DNA of 43,717 bases from Sandaracinaceae bacterium (GCA_019637095.1 JAHBWG010000079.1:1-43717); one strand, 5' to 3'. Numbered from the stretch's first letter, positions 1 to 8,601 are shown. Notes: a model not told the origin generated them from the letters alone. Translations and numbers: made by a program.

Positions 1-52
1 CGGCCGCGCGCGCGGCGGCCGCGGCGGCGTCCTGCTCGCCGACGAGTTCTGA
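1..52 (+). CDS. C-terminal tail of an unidentified protein (partial)
   Basis: An open reading frame enters from the left edge and stops with TGA at 50-52, ending in ...GVLLADEF. The last residues are Gly/Arg-rich and then hydrophobic. Too little is present to name a family. The frame has the G/C third-position preference of the neighbouring genes, but with only 16 codons this could be chance. It would converge on the gene that ends at 76. Confidence 0.3.
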   Translation, partial: GRARGGRGGVLLADEF

Positions 53-75
53 GTCGTCTGAGGGCTCGACAGCGC

Positions 76-885
76 TCAATCGAACGTGATCACGCCCGGG
101 CCGAGGTTGCCCGTGTGCCCGCCGCTTCCGTCGAGCGCGAGCACCACCGCGATCGTGACGCCGACCGCGACGAGCACCGCCGCGCCGACGCCGAGCCCGA
201 CGAAGAGCGCGGTGTCGTCGCCCCCTCCGTCCGCCGCGGGGTCGGCGCGCAGCGCGGCCTCGGGCGCGGCGCGGGGCGACGCGGGCGCCTCGGCCGCCGC
301 GCTCGGCTCCGCGGCGACGCGCAGGGCCACCTCGCGCCGCTCGCCCTCGGCGAGCGTGAGGACCTCGCGCGCGCGCTCCTCGCCGGCGCGCTGCACCGTG
401 ACCACGCGCGCGCCGGGGTTCACCGGGAGCTCCACGCCGAGCGAGCCGCGCGCGAGCTCGCTTCCGTCGAGGGCGACCACGTCCGCCTCGAGCAGCCCCT
501 CTGCGCGCACGACGAGCCGCGCGAGGCGCGCCTCGACCTCGGTGAGCGCCTCTTGCGCCTGCGCGCGGTAGCGCGCCTCGCGCCCGCTGCGCGCCTCCGC
601 GAGGAAGCGGCGATAGCTCTCGGCGCCCTCGACGAGCCGCCCGGTCTGCACCTCGGCGCCGGCGAGGTTGAGCAGCGTGTTGGGCCGCGCTGCGATCGCG
701 TACGAGCGCGCGAAGCGCTCGCGCGCCTCCTCCCAGCGGTTGGCGCGCGCCGCCTCGAGCCCCTCGGTGAAGAGCGCCCGCGCCGCCGCGACCTCGGAGC
801 TCGACTGCGCGCGCGCGACGCCCGCGGCGAGCAGCGAGGCCAGGAGGGCGGGCCCGAGCGCCCGCGCGATCGAACCGCATCGCAC
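76..885 (-). CDS. Exported TPR / PEGA-like protein with C-terminal membrane anchor
   Basis: 269 residues starting at GTG 885. Residues 1-25 form a signal peptide (hydrophobic core, cleavage near GVARA-Q). Residues about 30-105 form helical TPR-like repeats (ALFTEGLEAARANRWEEARE, then SYAIAARPNTLLNLA). A beta-rich PEGA-like segment follows (ELPVNPGARVVTVQRAGEE), then an Ala/Pro-rich linker, and a hydrophobic helix near residues 225-250. This architecture is common in myxobacterial envelope proteins next to Ser/Thr kinases; its function is unknown. The same frame stays open far upstream, but that part is Arg/Ala-rich and lies over the coding strand of the next gene, so I cut it at GTG 885. A TACGCT hexamer at 897-892 ends 6 nt before this GTG, suggesting a leaderless message. 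Divergent from the lipoprotein gene at 982. Confidence 0.75.
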   Translation of the reverse strand: MRCGSIARALGPALLASLLAAGVARAQSSSEVAAARALFTEGLEAARANRWEEARERFARSYAIAARPNTLLNLAGAEVQTGRLVEGAESYRRFLAEARSGREARYRAQAQEALTEVEARLARLVVRAEGLLEADVVALDGSELARGSLGVELPVNPGARVVTVQRAGEERAREVLTLAEGERREVALRVAAEPSAAAEAPASPRAAPEAALRADPAADGGGDDTALFVGLGVGAAVLVAVGVTIAVVLALDGSGGHTGNLGPGVITFD

Positions 886-891
886 GCCGCG

Positions 892-897
892 AGCGTA
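892..897 (-). promoter_or_regulatory. Extended -10 hexamer TACGCT (TGG TACGCT)
   Basis: On the minus strand TGG-TACGCT is followed by 6 nt and the GTG start at 885. The TG-N preceding the hexamer resembles an extended -10. No TTGACA-like -35 is visible at 16-18 nt. With this spacing the transcript should begin at or beside the start codon. This is inference from motif position only. Confidence 0.45.
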
Positions 898-964
898 CCA
901 GCGAACCCCGCCCCGCTTCCACCCCGCGCGGCTCGCCCGCGTGCAGCCGCACGCGTATCGGGTG

Positions 965-970
965 TACGCT
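965..970 (+). promoter_or_regulatory. -10-like hexamer TACGCT before the Cys-rich lipoprotein gene
   Basis: TACGCT lies 11 nt before ATG 982 and faces away from the hexamer at 892-897, so the 96-bp intergenic space holds two divergent promoters. No clear -35 or Shine-Dalgarno sequence is seen. Confidence 0.4.
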
Positions 971-981
971 CCTGACGCGCG

Positions 982-2931
982 ATGCGATCCCTCTGCCGTT
1001 CTCGTCGACTCGCCACCCTCTTCACCCTCGCCCTCGCCGGCTGCGCCGGCCCGACCGAGCTGGTCGTCGTCGTCGACAGCGACATGACGATCCCGAGCGA
1101 GCTCGACGAGGTGCGGCTCACCGTCACGGGCCCGGCCGGGACGCCCGCGAGCGCGAGCCAGCGGCTCGGCGGCGCCGGCAACCCGGCCTTGCCGCTGACC
1201 GTGGCGGTCCGTCCGTCGGGCGACGCGCTCGGCCCGATCACGCTCGTGGCCGAGGGCCTGCGCGGCGGCACCGTCGAGGTCACCCGCTCCGCCCGCACGA
1301 GCCTGGTGCGCGGCGAGTCGCGGATGATCGTCTTGATGCTCCTGCGCACCTGCCGGGGCGTCGACTGCGACCCGGGCCGCACGTGCACCGGCGACACCTG
1401 CGAGGAGGATCGGATCGCGCCCGAGGATCTGCCGATCTGGACGGGCGACCCGCGCGCCGACGCGGGGCGGCCGCCCGGGATGGACGGCGGCGCGAGCGAC
1501 GGCGGCGCCCGTGACGGAGGGGGCGACGACGGCGGCGGCCCGGGCGACGCGGGCGGGCGCGACGCGGGGCCGCCCATGCGCTGCGAGACGGGGAGCGACT
1601 GCGACGACCGCATCGACTGCACCCTCGACGTGTGCACCGACGGGGAGTGCAGCCACCGCCCCGACGACGCGCGGTGCACCGCCGAGGAGGACGGCGTGTG
1701 CGACGCGATCGACGGCTGCCAGTACGCCGAGTGCACCGCGACGAACTGCGTGGCCGGTCCGTGCCAGACCGCGGCGTGCGAGGGCAACCGCTGCCGCGTC
1801 ACGGACCTCTGCGGGGCGGGACAGAGCTGCTGCGCCGGCGCGTGCGTGCGCGCGGGCTGCGACGACGACAACCCCTGCACCGACGACTCGTGCGGCGCGA
1901 GCGGGTGCGTGAACGCGAACCACACGCGCGCATGCGACGACGGCGTCTTCTGCAACGGCGCCGACACGTGCGCGGGCGGGAGCTGCGCGACCCACGCGGG
2001 CAACCCGTGCAGCGGCTCCGCGGTGTGCGACGAGTCGTCGCGCGCGTGCACCGGGTGCCTCGTCGACGCCGACTGCGGCATGCCCGTCTACGGGACGTGG
2101 GGCGCGTGCACCGGCTTCAGCGGCACGTGCGGGCAGACGGGGACCGAGACGCGCAGCGTCACGACGTTCCGGTGCCAAGCGGGCAGCTGTGTGCCGTCCG
2201 TCGGCGACGAGTCGCGCGCCTGCACCCGCAACACGAACGGGACGACGTGCGCGGCGACCACCTGCGACATGTACGGCGCGTGCAACTACGGCAGCGCCTG
2301 CGCCAACAGCGGCACCCGCACGCGGACCTGCACCGACCACGCGTGCTCGAGCGGCGCCTGCGCGCCCTCGACCCGCATGGAGAGCATGGGCTGCTCGCGC
2401 GACACGAACGGGACGATGTGCTCCGCCACGAGCTGCGGCGGCTGGAGCGGCTGCAGCTACCCCAGCACCTGCGCGAACAGCGGCTCCGAGACGCGGACGT
2501 GCACCGACTTCGCGTGCTCGGGCGGGACGTGCGGCGGCACGATGCGGACGGAGATGCGCGGCTGCACGCGCAACACGAACGGCACCATGTGCGCCGCGAC
2601 GAGCTGCGGAAGCTACGGCTCCTGCACGTACGCGAACACCTGCTCGCAGACGGGCACCGCGACGCGCACGTGCACGGACTTCGCCTGCGCGATGGGGATG
2701 TGCGCGAGCTCGTCGCGCATGGAGTCGAGCGGCGCCCCCTGCGGCCGCATGACGAACGGCAACCCGTGCGACGACGGAGACGCCTGCACCCGACTCGATC
2801 AATGTCAGAGTGGAGCCTGTCGCGGTGAAGACCCCGTGATCTGCTATGGCGACTGCTACTGTGACCCCGCTTTTGGCTCCTGCATTCGAACGCCACCAGG
2901 AATGCCAGCAGAGATCTGTCCGGAAGTATGA
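982..2931 (+). CDS. Cys-rich repeat lipoprotein
   Basis: 649 residues. The N-terminus RSRRLATLFTLALAGC is a lipoprotein signal peptide with a canonical lipobox (LAGC). Residues about 25-125 form a beta-rich domain (TELVVVVDSDMTIPSELDEV...), a low-complexity Asp/Gly linker follows (about 150-200), then a long Cys-rich ectodomain. From about residue 370 there are four tandem copies of a roughly 57-residue unit, each with TRTCTDxAC...C...RNTNGTxCxATxC. These are probably disulfide-bonded surface modules. Such proteins are common on myxobacterial outer surfaces; no ligand can be inferred. The last 45 or so codons (from about 2785) have a more AT-rich codon usage than the rest, shared with the next gene, so the 3' end may have been replaced by recombination. 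The next gene begins 103 bp downstream on the same strand. Confidence 0.85.
   Translation: MRSLCRSRRLATLFTLALAGCAGPTELVVVVDSDMTIPSELDEVRLTVTGPAGTPASASQRLGGAGNPALPLTVAVRPSGDALGPITLVAEGLRGGTVEVTRSARTSLVRGESRMIVLMLLRTCRGVDCDPGRTCTGDTCEEDRIAPEDLPIWTGDPRADAGRPPGMDGGASDGGARDGGGDDGGGPGDAGGRDAGPPMRCETGSDCDDRIDCTLDVCTDGECSHRPDDARCTAEEDGVCDAIDGCQYAECTATNCVAGPCQTAACEGNRCRVTDLCGAGQSCCAGACVRAGCDDDNPCTDDSCGASGCVNANHTRACDDGVFCNGADTCAGGSCATHAGNPCSGSAVCDESSRACTGCLVDADCGMPVYGTWGACTGFSGTCGQTGTETRSVTTFRCQAGSCVPSVGDESRACTRNTNGTTCAATTCDMYGACNYGSACANSGTRTRTCTDHACSSGACAPSTRMESMGCSRDTNGTMCSATSCGGWSGCSYPSTCANSGSETRTCTDFACSGGTCGGTMRTEMRGCTRNTNGTMCAATSCGSYGSCTYANTCSQTGTATRTCTDFACAMGMCASSSRMESSGAPCGRMTNGNPCDDGDACTRLDQCQSGACRGEDPVICYGDCYCDPAFGSCIRTPPGMPAEICPEV
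2089..2778 (+). repeat. Four tandem about 171-bp coding repeats (57-residue Cys-rich module)
   Basis: Units run about 2089-2265, 2266-2436, 2437-2607 and 2608-2778. Each encodes a YG(S/A)C...(A/C)N(S/T)G...TRTC TD start and an NTNGT(M/T)C(A/S)AT(S/T)C end; the first copy is two residues longer and the last is degenerate at its C-terminal edge. The spacing of six or so Cys residues is kept, so the unit is a protein fold module duplicated in tandem rather than a DNA satellite. Confidence 0.8.
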
Positions 2932-5090
2932 TCGTTTCCTTACAACCGGACCGACCGTTTGGCACCCGCCTGCGCCGAACTGCCCGCGACGTGAGGGCGA
3001 CGAAGCAGACGTCAGGCTCTTCGCGAGCACGGTCGTGACCCGACTCCTCCTTGCCGCGATCTTGGCAGGCCCATCCTTGGGCTGTTCTCTGCTGCTCCGG
3101 GAGACCACTTTCCGTGACCCGGCGGACGCCGCCACGACAACACCGGACGCTGGCTCGTACGACGCAGGACCTACTGCCGCCGCCGATTCGGGCCACGACG
3201 CCAGCGCTGGTACGGATGACGGCGGCCCCGATGCCACCGTCGGCGTGGATGCAGGAAGCCCACTCTGCCCCGAGCCATCCGATGACAGCATCATTGGGTG
3301 CGCGACCACGACCTACATCGACGCCGAGGGCGTACACACGCTCGAGCCCCTCGACCTGAGCCACTACACGGTCACTGCCCACATCCCCGACGACAGCCCG
3401 GCCGGCTTCCGCGTCATCGATGGAACTGCGGGGGCCGATGGAACAGTACATGTGGCGGGTGTGCCCGAAGGTGTCGCGTACTACCTTCGACTACACGACC
3501 CGACCGATGCCAGATACGCGTATCCTACCTACTACTTCACGAGCGCCCGCGCGCTCGACCTGGGCGACGTACGGCTCGGACGGGACGATACGCCAGCGCT
3601 AGTCAGCACGCCGATCGCAGTCACGGTGGGCGGAGTCGCCCCGGTGAGCAGCGGCAGCATCGGAACCATCTGTTTCAACAGCGGAACGATAGGACCGCCG
3701 CTGATGCCGTCAGGAACCTCCGCTTCGACTGTGTACTCCGGTACGGGCGACTGGCAGCACTCACAAGGCGAGATCAGCTTCCATGATCTCTTGGACTACA
3801 CCCGCTCCGGCCAGTTCGTCGATGCGACGCGTGGGGACGATATCTGGGTGTACCAACTAGGAATCGACTACCTTGGATCGTTCCGCGGGGGCTCGCCGCA
3901 CCGCTTAGCGAGAACAGTCAGCATCCTACGAGCCTTCTCCGCGACGGGCATCACCATGATCCCAGGAGAGACTACGACGCTCACTGGAGACTTCGCACCC
4001 TCCCCGCTACTCACCCAAATATTTCGTGTCGACGTTCCGGCGGTCCGGAGTGCGTTCCGGGACAACAACCGCTACGCCACCGAATCTGTGCACTGCGCCC
4101 TCTCTGCAAACCCGGGAGCGGCGCAAGGAATCTCCTTCGGCATTCTCTCCAGCTTTCTCGTACCCACGCTTCCGAGCGATTCAACCTTCGAGATCTCCAC
4201 CTCACACGTGACTCCGTATCGGACCGACTGGCCGCGAGTCATAACGTGCACGATGAGCCACCGCCGCACCGCGGTCATACAAGGCCGCTTCCACGGCAGC
4301 GACTCCTACCTCGTCTCACACACGGCGGCACGCGCGGACTTCACATGGAGCTTTGGGACCCGCGCACCAAGCAATATCCGTATCGCAGGGCGATCGGGGC
4401 TCGAGGGAGGAACAGTGCCCTTCGACGGAGTCCGACCGATCGTGATGGAGTGGGACCCAGTGCCAGGCGTTCGACGCTATGCTGTGCGCGTCGTCGGTAG
4501 CGAAGAAGGCGCGGTGGCAAAGTTCCTTACTCACCAATCCCAGTTGGTGATTCCAGCGGAACTCTTCGCCCCGAATCGCTTCTATGTCTTTCGACTATAT
4601 ACCATTCAGACACCAGATCGCTATGACGAAGGACGGCTCGTCAGACTCAGCCCTCCACTGCACTCCGCGCGAGTATCCACCGGTTGGTTCCGATTCTCGA
4701 CGACATGCGGCAACGGAGAGGTCGATCCCGGAGAGGACTGTGATCCCGGCGGGGACACAAGCACGGCCACCTGCGACGCGGACTGCACGAGCGTCATGTG
4801 TGGTGATGGGTTCCTGAATACGGTCGCCGGCGAAGTTTGCGACGACGGACCTCAGGACGGGCAACAGTGCGACCGCACATGCCGAAGGCCATCTTGCGGC
4901 GACGGATATTGGAATCGCAGTGTCGAGGAATGTGATGACGGGAACGCCGACAGCGGTGATGGCTGTTCCTGGCAGTGTACTCTAGAAACCTGCGGGAACG
5001 GCGCGCTGGAGATGTTCGAGGACTGCGACGATGGAAACCGACTCCCCGGAGACGGGTGCAATGGACTCTGTCGCCGGGAGTAGGATGTCC
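2785..5090. other. Compositional island of lower GC (probable imported segment)
   Basis: Codon third positions change abruptly inside the end of the upstream lipoprotein gene (about 2785) and return to strongly G/C-ending codons just after the stop at 5083. Sequence inside is rich in words such as gattcaacc, catacaagg and tatataccatt that are absent elsewhere. I see no integrase, tRNA or flanking repeat, so the mode of entry is unknown. The boundaries are judged by eye. Confidence 0.6.
3035..5083 (+). CDS. Exported protein with C-terminal myxobacterial Cys-rich (DUF4215-type) repeats
   Basis: 682 residues from GTG 3035; the frame is open further upstream but only from here does it start a signal peptide (TRLLLAAILAGPSLGC). 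The Cys could be lipidated, although SLGC is not a canonical lipobox. After an Asp/Ala/Thr-rich linker comes a large beta-rich region of unknown type, including a fibronectin-like stretch (VMEWDPVPGVRRYAVRVVGS...). The C-terminal 125 residues contain three to four CGDG/CGNG...(E)ECDDGN...GDGC...C repeats, the Cys-rich repeat described in Myxococcus (TIGR02232/DUF4215 type). No C-terminal sorting helix follows. Base composition is plainly lower in GC than in the flanking genes and rare codons are frequent, consistent with recent transfer. Confidence 0.8.
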   Translation: MTRLLLAAILAGPSLGCSLLLRETTFRDPADAATTTPDAGSYDAGPTAAADSGHDASAGTDDGGPDATVGVDAGSPLCPEPSDDSIIGCATTTYIDAEGVHTLEPLDLSHYTVTAHIPDDSPAGFRVIDGTAGADGTVHVAGVPEGVAYYLRLHDPTDARYAYPTYYFTSARALDLGDVRLGRDDTPALVSTPIAVTVGGVAPVSSGSIGTICFNSGTIGPPLMPSGTSASTVYSGTGDWQHSQGEISFHDLLDYTRSGQFVDATRGDDIWVYQLGIDYLGSFRGGSPHRLARTVSILRAFSATGITMIPGETTTLTGDFAPSPLLTQIFRVDVPAVRSAFRDNNRYATESVHCALSANPGAAQGISFGILSSFLVPTLPSDSTFEISTSHVTPYRTDWPRVITCTMSHRRTAVIQGRFHGSDSYLVSHTAARADFTWSFGTRAPSNIRIAGRSGLEGGTVPFDGVRPIVMEWDPVPGVRRYAVRVVGSEEGAVAKFLTHQSQLVIPAELFAPNRFYVFRLYTIQTPDRYDEGRLVRLSPPLHSARVSTGWFRFSTTCGNGEVDPGEDCDPGGDTSTATCDADCTSVMCGDGFLNTVAGEVCDDGPQDGQQCDRTCRRPSCGDGYWNRSVEECDDGNADSGDGCSWQCTLETCGNGALEMFEDCDDGNRLPGDGCNGLCRRE

Positions 5091-5122
5091 GCGCGATAGC
5101 CCGGATGCCTGGGAGAGAGAAC

Positions 5123-6052
5123 GTGGATGCGCCGCCGCACGAGGCGCTCGAGCGCTTCGAGCGCGGGTTCGACCCGCTCGCGCCGGGCCGCGCGCGCGGC
5201 GCGACGATCGTCGGGTTCGGAGAGATCTCGGTCGTCCTCTCGCTCGACGCGCACCCGGGCTGGGTGCTCAAGCGCGTGGCGGGGCTGAGCGGAGAGGAGA
5301 GCGGCGCGTACCGCGCGCTCGTCGCCGAGTACGTCGCGGCGCTCGAGGCGCGCGGCGTGGTGGTGGCGCCGACCGAGACGGTGGAGGTCCGCAGAGACGG
5401 GCGCACGCTGGTCTACGTGCTGCAGCGCGCGCTCCCCGCCGACCGGCTCGCCCCACGCTTCGCGCGCGGCGCGAGCGACGAGGCGCTGCGCGAGCTGTTG
5501 GGCGCGGTGCTCGAGGCGACCGAACGCACCGTTCGACCGCGAGGCGGCTCGCACCTCGGGCTCGACGCGCAGCTCTCGAACTGGGCGCTCGCGCGGGACG
5601 GCGCGCCGCGCGAGCTGGTGTACCTCGACGTGACCACCCCGCTGCTTCGCGCGCACGGCGCAGACCGGCTCGACGTCGCGTTCCTCTTGCGCGCGCTGCC
5701 CGCCCCGCTCGCGTGGGCGATGCGGCGGACCGGCGCGCCCGCGAAGATGATGGGCCGCTACTTCGCGCCGCGCACGGTCGCGCTCGACGTGGTCTCGAAC
5801 CTCTACAAGGAGGGCTGCGCGGCGCGCGTGCCGCTCGCCCTCGAGGTGGTGAACGCGTGGCTCGCGCGAGCGGGGCACCGCGCGCTCGACGCACGCGAGG
5901 TGCGCGCGGACTACCGCGACGACGCGCGGATGTGGGCGGTCCTGCAGTGGGTGAAGCGGCCCGACCGCTGGGTGCGGACACGGGTCCTGCGCCAGCCCTA
6001 CGACTGGGTGCTCCCGCCGTCGATCGATCGGCGCACGAAGGACGCGACATGA
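5123..6052 (+). CDS. Kinase-fold protein of unknown substrate (DUF6206-like)
   Basis: 309 residues from GTG 5123, which follows a good purine-rich site (gggagagaga); ATG 5105 is the alternative. The order of motifs fits a protein-kinase-like/phosphotransferase fold: a beta-strand pair with WVLKRVAGL (candidate ATP-binding Lys), VYVLQRALP as a hinge, GLDAQLSNWAL as a catalytic loop with Asp and Asn, and VYLDVTTPLL as the metal-binding Asp segment. I recall uncharacterised bacterial proteins of this length as DUF6206, but I cannot confirm that here. Its stop overlaps the start of the aminotransferase (ATGA), implying translational coupling; a joint metabolic task, for example phosphorylation of an amino-alcohol or amino acid precursor, is only a guess. 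Confidence 0.7.
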   Translation: MDAPPHEALERFERGFDPLAPGRARGATIVGFGEISVVLSLDAHPGWVLKRVAGLSGEESGAYRALVAEYVAALEARGVVVAPTETVEVRRDGRTLVYVLQRALPADRLAPRFARGASDEALRELLGAVLEATERTVRPRGGSHLGLDAQLSNWALARDGAPRELVYLDVTTPLLRAHGADRLDVAFLLRALPAPLAWAMRRTGAPAKMMGRYFAPRTVALDVVSNLYKEGCAARVPLALEVVNAWLARAGHRALDAREVRADYRDDARMWAVLQWVKRPDRWVRTRVLRQPYDWVLPPSIDRRTKDAT

Positions 6053-7299
6053 GCTCCGAACGCAAGGCGCGCGCGCTCGCGCACAACGACCGCTACCTCT
6101 CGCCGGCCAAGGGCGAGCTGTTCCGCGCGATCGGCATCGACCTCGTGATCGGGCGGCGCGAGGGCTACTCCCTCTGGGATCTCGACGGCAAGGAGCTGCT
6201 CGACCTGCACCTCAACGGCGGGACCTACAACCTCGGGCACCGGCACCCCGAGCTCGTCGCCGCGCTGCGCGGCGCGCTCGACGACGAATGCCTCGACGTC
6301 GGCAACCACCACTTCCCCAGCGAGGCGCGCGGCGCGCTCGCCGAGGCGCTCGTCGCGAGCGCCCCGGAGGGCATCGCGCGCGTGGTGTTCGCGAGCGGCG
6401 GCGGCGAGGCGGTCGACGTCGCGATCAAGAGCGTGCGCCGCGCGACGGGCCGCCGCCGCATCGTGAGCGCCGAGGGCGGCTACCACGGCCACACCGGCCT
6501 CGCGCTCGCCGCGGGCGCGGCGCGCTTCCGCGCCCCGTTTCTGTCGGACGGAGACCCCGGCGCGTTCACGCACGTCCCCTTCGGTGATCTCGACGCGCTC
6601 GACCGGGCGCTCGCGCCGGGCGACGCCGCCGCGGTGATCCTCGAGCCCATCCCGGCGACCGCCGGGTTCCTCCTGCCGCCCGAGGGCTACCTCGCCGGCG
6701 TGCGCGCGCGCTGCGACGCGCACGGCGCGCTGCTGATCGCCGACGAGGTGCAGACGGGCCTGGGCCGCACCGGCGCGCTCTGGGCGATCGACGGCTACGG
6801 CGTGCGCCCCGACGTGATCGTCAGCGCGAAGGGCCTGAGCGGCGGCCTCTACCCCATCGCGGCGACGCTCCTCTCCGAAGCTGCCGGCGCGTGGCTGCGC
6901 ACCGACTCGCACGGCCACGTCTCCACGTTCGGCGGCGCGGAGCTCGGCTGCCGCGTCGCGCAGAAGGTGCTCGAGATCACGACGCGCGAGGCGACCCGCG
7001 ACAACGTCCTTTTCGTTGCTTCACGCCTCGCCGAGGGCCTCGCGGATCTGGCGGCGCGCCGCCCGTTCTTGCGCGAGGTGCGCCAGCGCGGCCTCGTCAT
7101 CGGCCTCTCGTTCGCGCGCCCCGACGGGGGCGTCCACGTGATGCGCCGGCTCTACGACCTCGGCGTGTGGGCGATCGTCGCGGGCTTCGACTACGGCGCG
7201 ATCCAGGTCAAGCCCGGCCTGCTCTGGGACGAGGCGACGACGGCGCGCGCGCTCGAGACGCTCGACGCCGCGATCGGCGACGTCGCCCGCGTGCTCTGA
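6049..7299 (+). CDS. Class III PLP-dependent aminotransferase
   Basis: 416 residues. Class III fold markers in order: LNGGTYNLGHRHPEL near the N-terminus, FASGGGEAVDVAIKSVRRAT (phosphate-binding loop and helix), GGYHGHTG, ILEPIPATAGFLLPPEGYL, the cofactor-binding IADEVQTGLGRTG, and the Schiff-base Lys261 in VSAKGLSGGLYP. The C-terminal domain is complete. It transfers an amino group between an amine or amino acid and a keto acid or aldehyde; the substrate cannot be read from sequence, and the family includes ornithine, acetylornithine, omega-amino acid and glutamate-semialdehyde enzymes. The start codon overlaps the stop of the kinase-fold gene, so the two form an operon. The downstream gene converges. 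Confidence 0.85.
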   Translation: MSSERKARALAHNDRYLSPAKGELFRAIGIDLVIGRREGYSLWDLDGKELLDLHLNGGTYNLGHRHPELVAALRGALDDECLDVGNHHFPSEARGALAEALVASAPEGIARVVFASGGGEAVDVAIKSVRRATGRRRIVSAEGGYHGHTGLALAAGAARFRAPFLSDGDPGAFTHVPFGDLDALDRALAPGDAAAVILEPIPATAGFLLPPEGYLAGVRARCDAHGALLIADEVQTGLGRTGALWAIDGYGVRPDVIVSAKGLSGGLYPIAATLLSEAAGAWLRTDSHGHVSTFGGAELGCRVAQKVLEITTREATRDNVLFVASRLAEGLADLAARRPFLREVRQRGLVIGLSFARPDGGVHVMRRLYDLGVWAIVAGFDYGAIQVKPGLLWDEATTARALETLDAAIGDVARVL

Positions 7300-7316
7300 G
7301 CTTGCCGAGGGGTGCG

Positions 7317-7652
7317 TCAGAGCGCCGTCGCGGCGATCGCCAAGAGGGCAGGCACGCCCTGCGCGACGAGGATCGTCCAGCGCACGCTGACGGCGCCGAC
7401 GATCGACATCGCGACCACGAAGACGAGGAGCGCGAGGACCGTGGCGGGCTGCGCGGCGAGCTGCGCCCACGCGAGGAGCGCCGCGACGCCGGCGTTGTAC
7501 GCGCCTTGGTTCAGGGCGAGCGGTCGGGTCACCTCGGCGTGCTCGCGCGAGTAGCCGAAGCGCTTGGCCATGCCGCGCCAGCCGACCGTCTCGGCGAGCG
7601 CGAACGCGACGTGGAGGGCGACGACGACCCAGGTGGCGATGGCGGCGAGCAC
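7317..7652 (-). CDS. DUF1304 family small membrane protein
   Basis: 111 residues from GTG 7652, with AGGAG ten nucleotides upstream deciding the start. Four hydrophobic helices (about 3-20, 55-67, 71-88, 93-110) with the family's conserved NQGAYN in the loop after helix 1 (residues 49-54) and ETVGW(R)G before it. DUF1304 proteins are about 115-120 residue inner-membrane proteins of unknown function. The gene is divergent from a LysR-type regulator 124 bp away, the classic arrangement in which the regulator controls its neighbour, so this gene is the likely target. Confidence 0.8.
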   Translation of the reverse strand: MLAAIATWVVVALHVAFALAETVGWRGMAKRFGYSREHAEVTRPLALNQGAYNAGVAALLAWAQLAAQPATVLALLVFVVAMSIVGAVSVRWTILVAQGVPALLAIAATAL

Positions 7653-7762
7653 GATGTGAGGTCTCCTCTCGACGAGCCAAGGTGCGTCGGCGAGGCGCGC
7701 CGCGCACGCTGCGTTCGTGCACAGGCCCTGTGCGTCGACGGACATCACGGCCGGCGCGGCGC

Positions 7763-7768
7763 TACCAT
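7763..7768 (+). promoter_or_regulatory. -10-like hexamer TACCAT, leaderless spacing to LysR gene
   Basis: TACCAT is followed by 8 nt (gggcgcgc) and ATG 7777. No Shine-Dalgarno sequence precedes the ATG. It lies in the 124-bp LysR/DUF1304 intergenic region, where a LysR autoregulatory site would be expected; I do not see a convincing T-N11-A dyad. Confidence 0.4.
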
Positions 7769-7776
7769 GGGCGCGC

Positions 7777-8601
7777 ATGCTGGACTGGGACGACCTGCGC
7801 TTCCTCGCCGCGCTCGCGCGGGGCGGATCGTACGCGGCGGCGGGGCGCGCGCTGTCGGTGAGCCACACCACCGTCGCGCGGCGGCTCGCCGCGATGGCGG
7901 AGCGGCTCGGCGTGGCCCTCGTCGAGCCCGACGCGCAGGGCATCCGGCTGACCGACGCGGGGCGCGAGGCGTACGCGGCGGCGGAGCGCTGCGAGACGGA
8001 GCTGCGCGAGCTCGAGGCCTCGCTCTGCGTCAGGGACCCGCTCGCGGGCGCGCTGCGGGTCACGACGGTCGATCTGCTCGCGTCGCTCCTCACCGACGCG
8101 CTCGCCTCGTTCGCGGCGCGCCACCCGGCGATCACGCTGGAGGTGACGGTCGACGCAGGCCTGGCCGACCTCGCGCGGCGCGAGGCGGACGTCGCGCTCC
8201 GCGTCGCGCGCGCGGCGCCGCCCGCGCAGCTGGTGGGCGTCAAGGTCGCGCCCGTCCGCTTCGCGCGCTACGCGAGCGAGGCGCTGCTCGAGCGCGGCGC
8301 GCCGCTGCCGTGGATCGAGTGGGCGGGCGTGCCGCTCGGAGAGCCCGGCCGCGTCGCCGCGCGGACCGCCTCGGCGGCGCTCCTCTACGAGCTGTGCCGC
8401 GCCGGTGTGGGCGCGGCCGTGCTGCCGCGCTTCCTCGCCGACGCCGAGCCCGCGCTGCGCCGCCTCCCCGGGCGCGCCGAGACGCTCCAGCTCTGGGTGC
8501 TCACCCACCCGGGCCTGCGCGCGAGCCCGCGCGTGCGCGCGCTCCTCGATCACCTGCGGACGGCGCTCGCGCCGCTCGCCCGCCGCCTGCGCGAGGCGTG
8601 A
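7777..8601 (+). CDS. LysR family transcriptional regulator
   Basis: 274 residues. Residues 3-62 form the winged helix-turn-helix: WDDLRFLAALARGGSYAAAG, RALSVSHTTVARRLAAMAER (recognition helix), then VEPDAQGIRLTDAGREAY as the wing. Residues about 90-270 make the two-lobed effector-binding domain; it is a little short for the family (typical total about 300). ATG 7777 is chosen because upstream codons are not conserved in type and a -10-like element ends 8 nt before it. Divergent from the DUF1304 gene, its probable target; the effector is unknown. Confidence 0.88.
   Translation: MLDWDDLRFLAALARGGSYAAAGRALSVSHTTVARRLAAMAERLGVALVEPDAQGIRLTDAGREAYAAAERCETELRELEASLCVRDPLAGALRVTTVDLLASLLTDALASFAARHPAITLEVTVDAGLADLARREADVALRVARAAPPAQLVGVKVAPVRFARYASEALLERGAPLPWIEWAGVPLGEPGRVAARTASAALLYELCRAGVGAAVLPRFLADAEPALRRLPGRAETLQLWVLTHPGLRASPRVRALLDHLRTALAPLARRLREA

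Noticed and set aside
886-3309. Long open minus-strand extension of the TPR/PEGA gene
   Set aside because: It is antisense to the lipoprotein gene, is extremely Arg/Ala/His-rich, and stays open only because of GC bias. The signal peptide places the start at 885.
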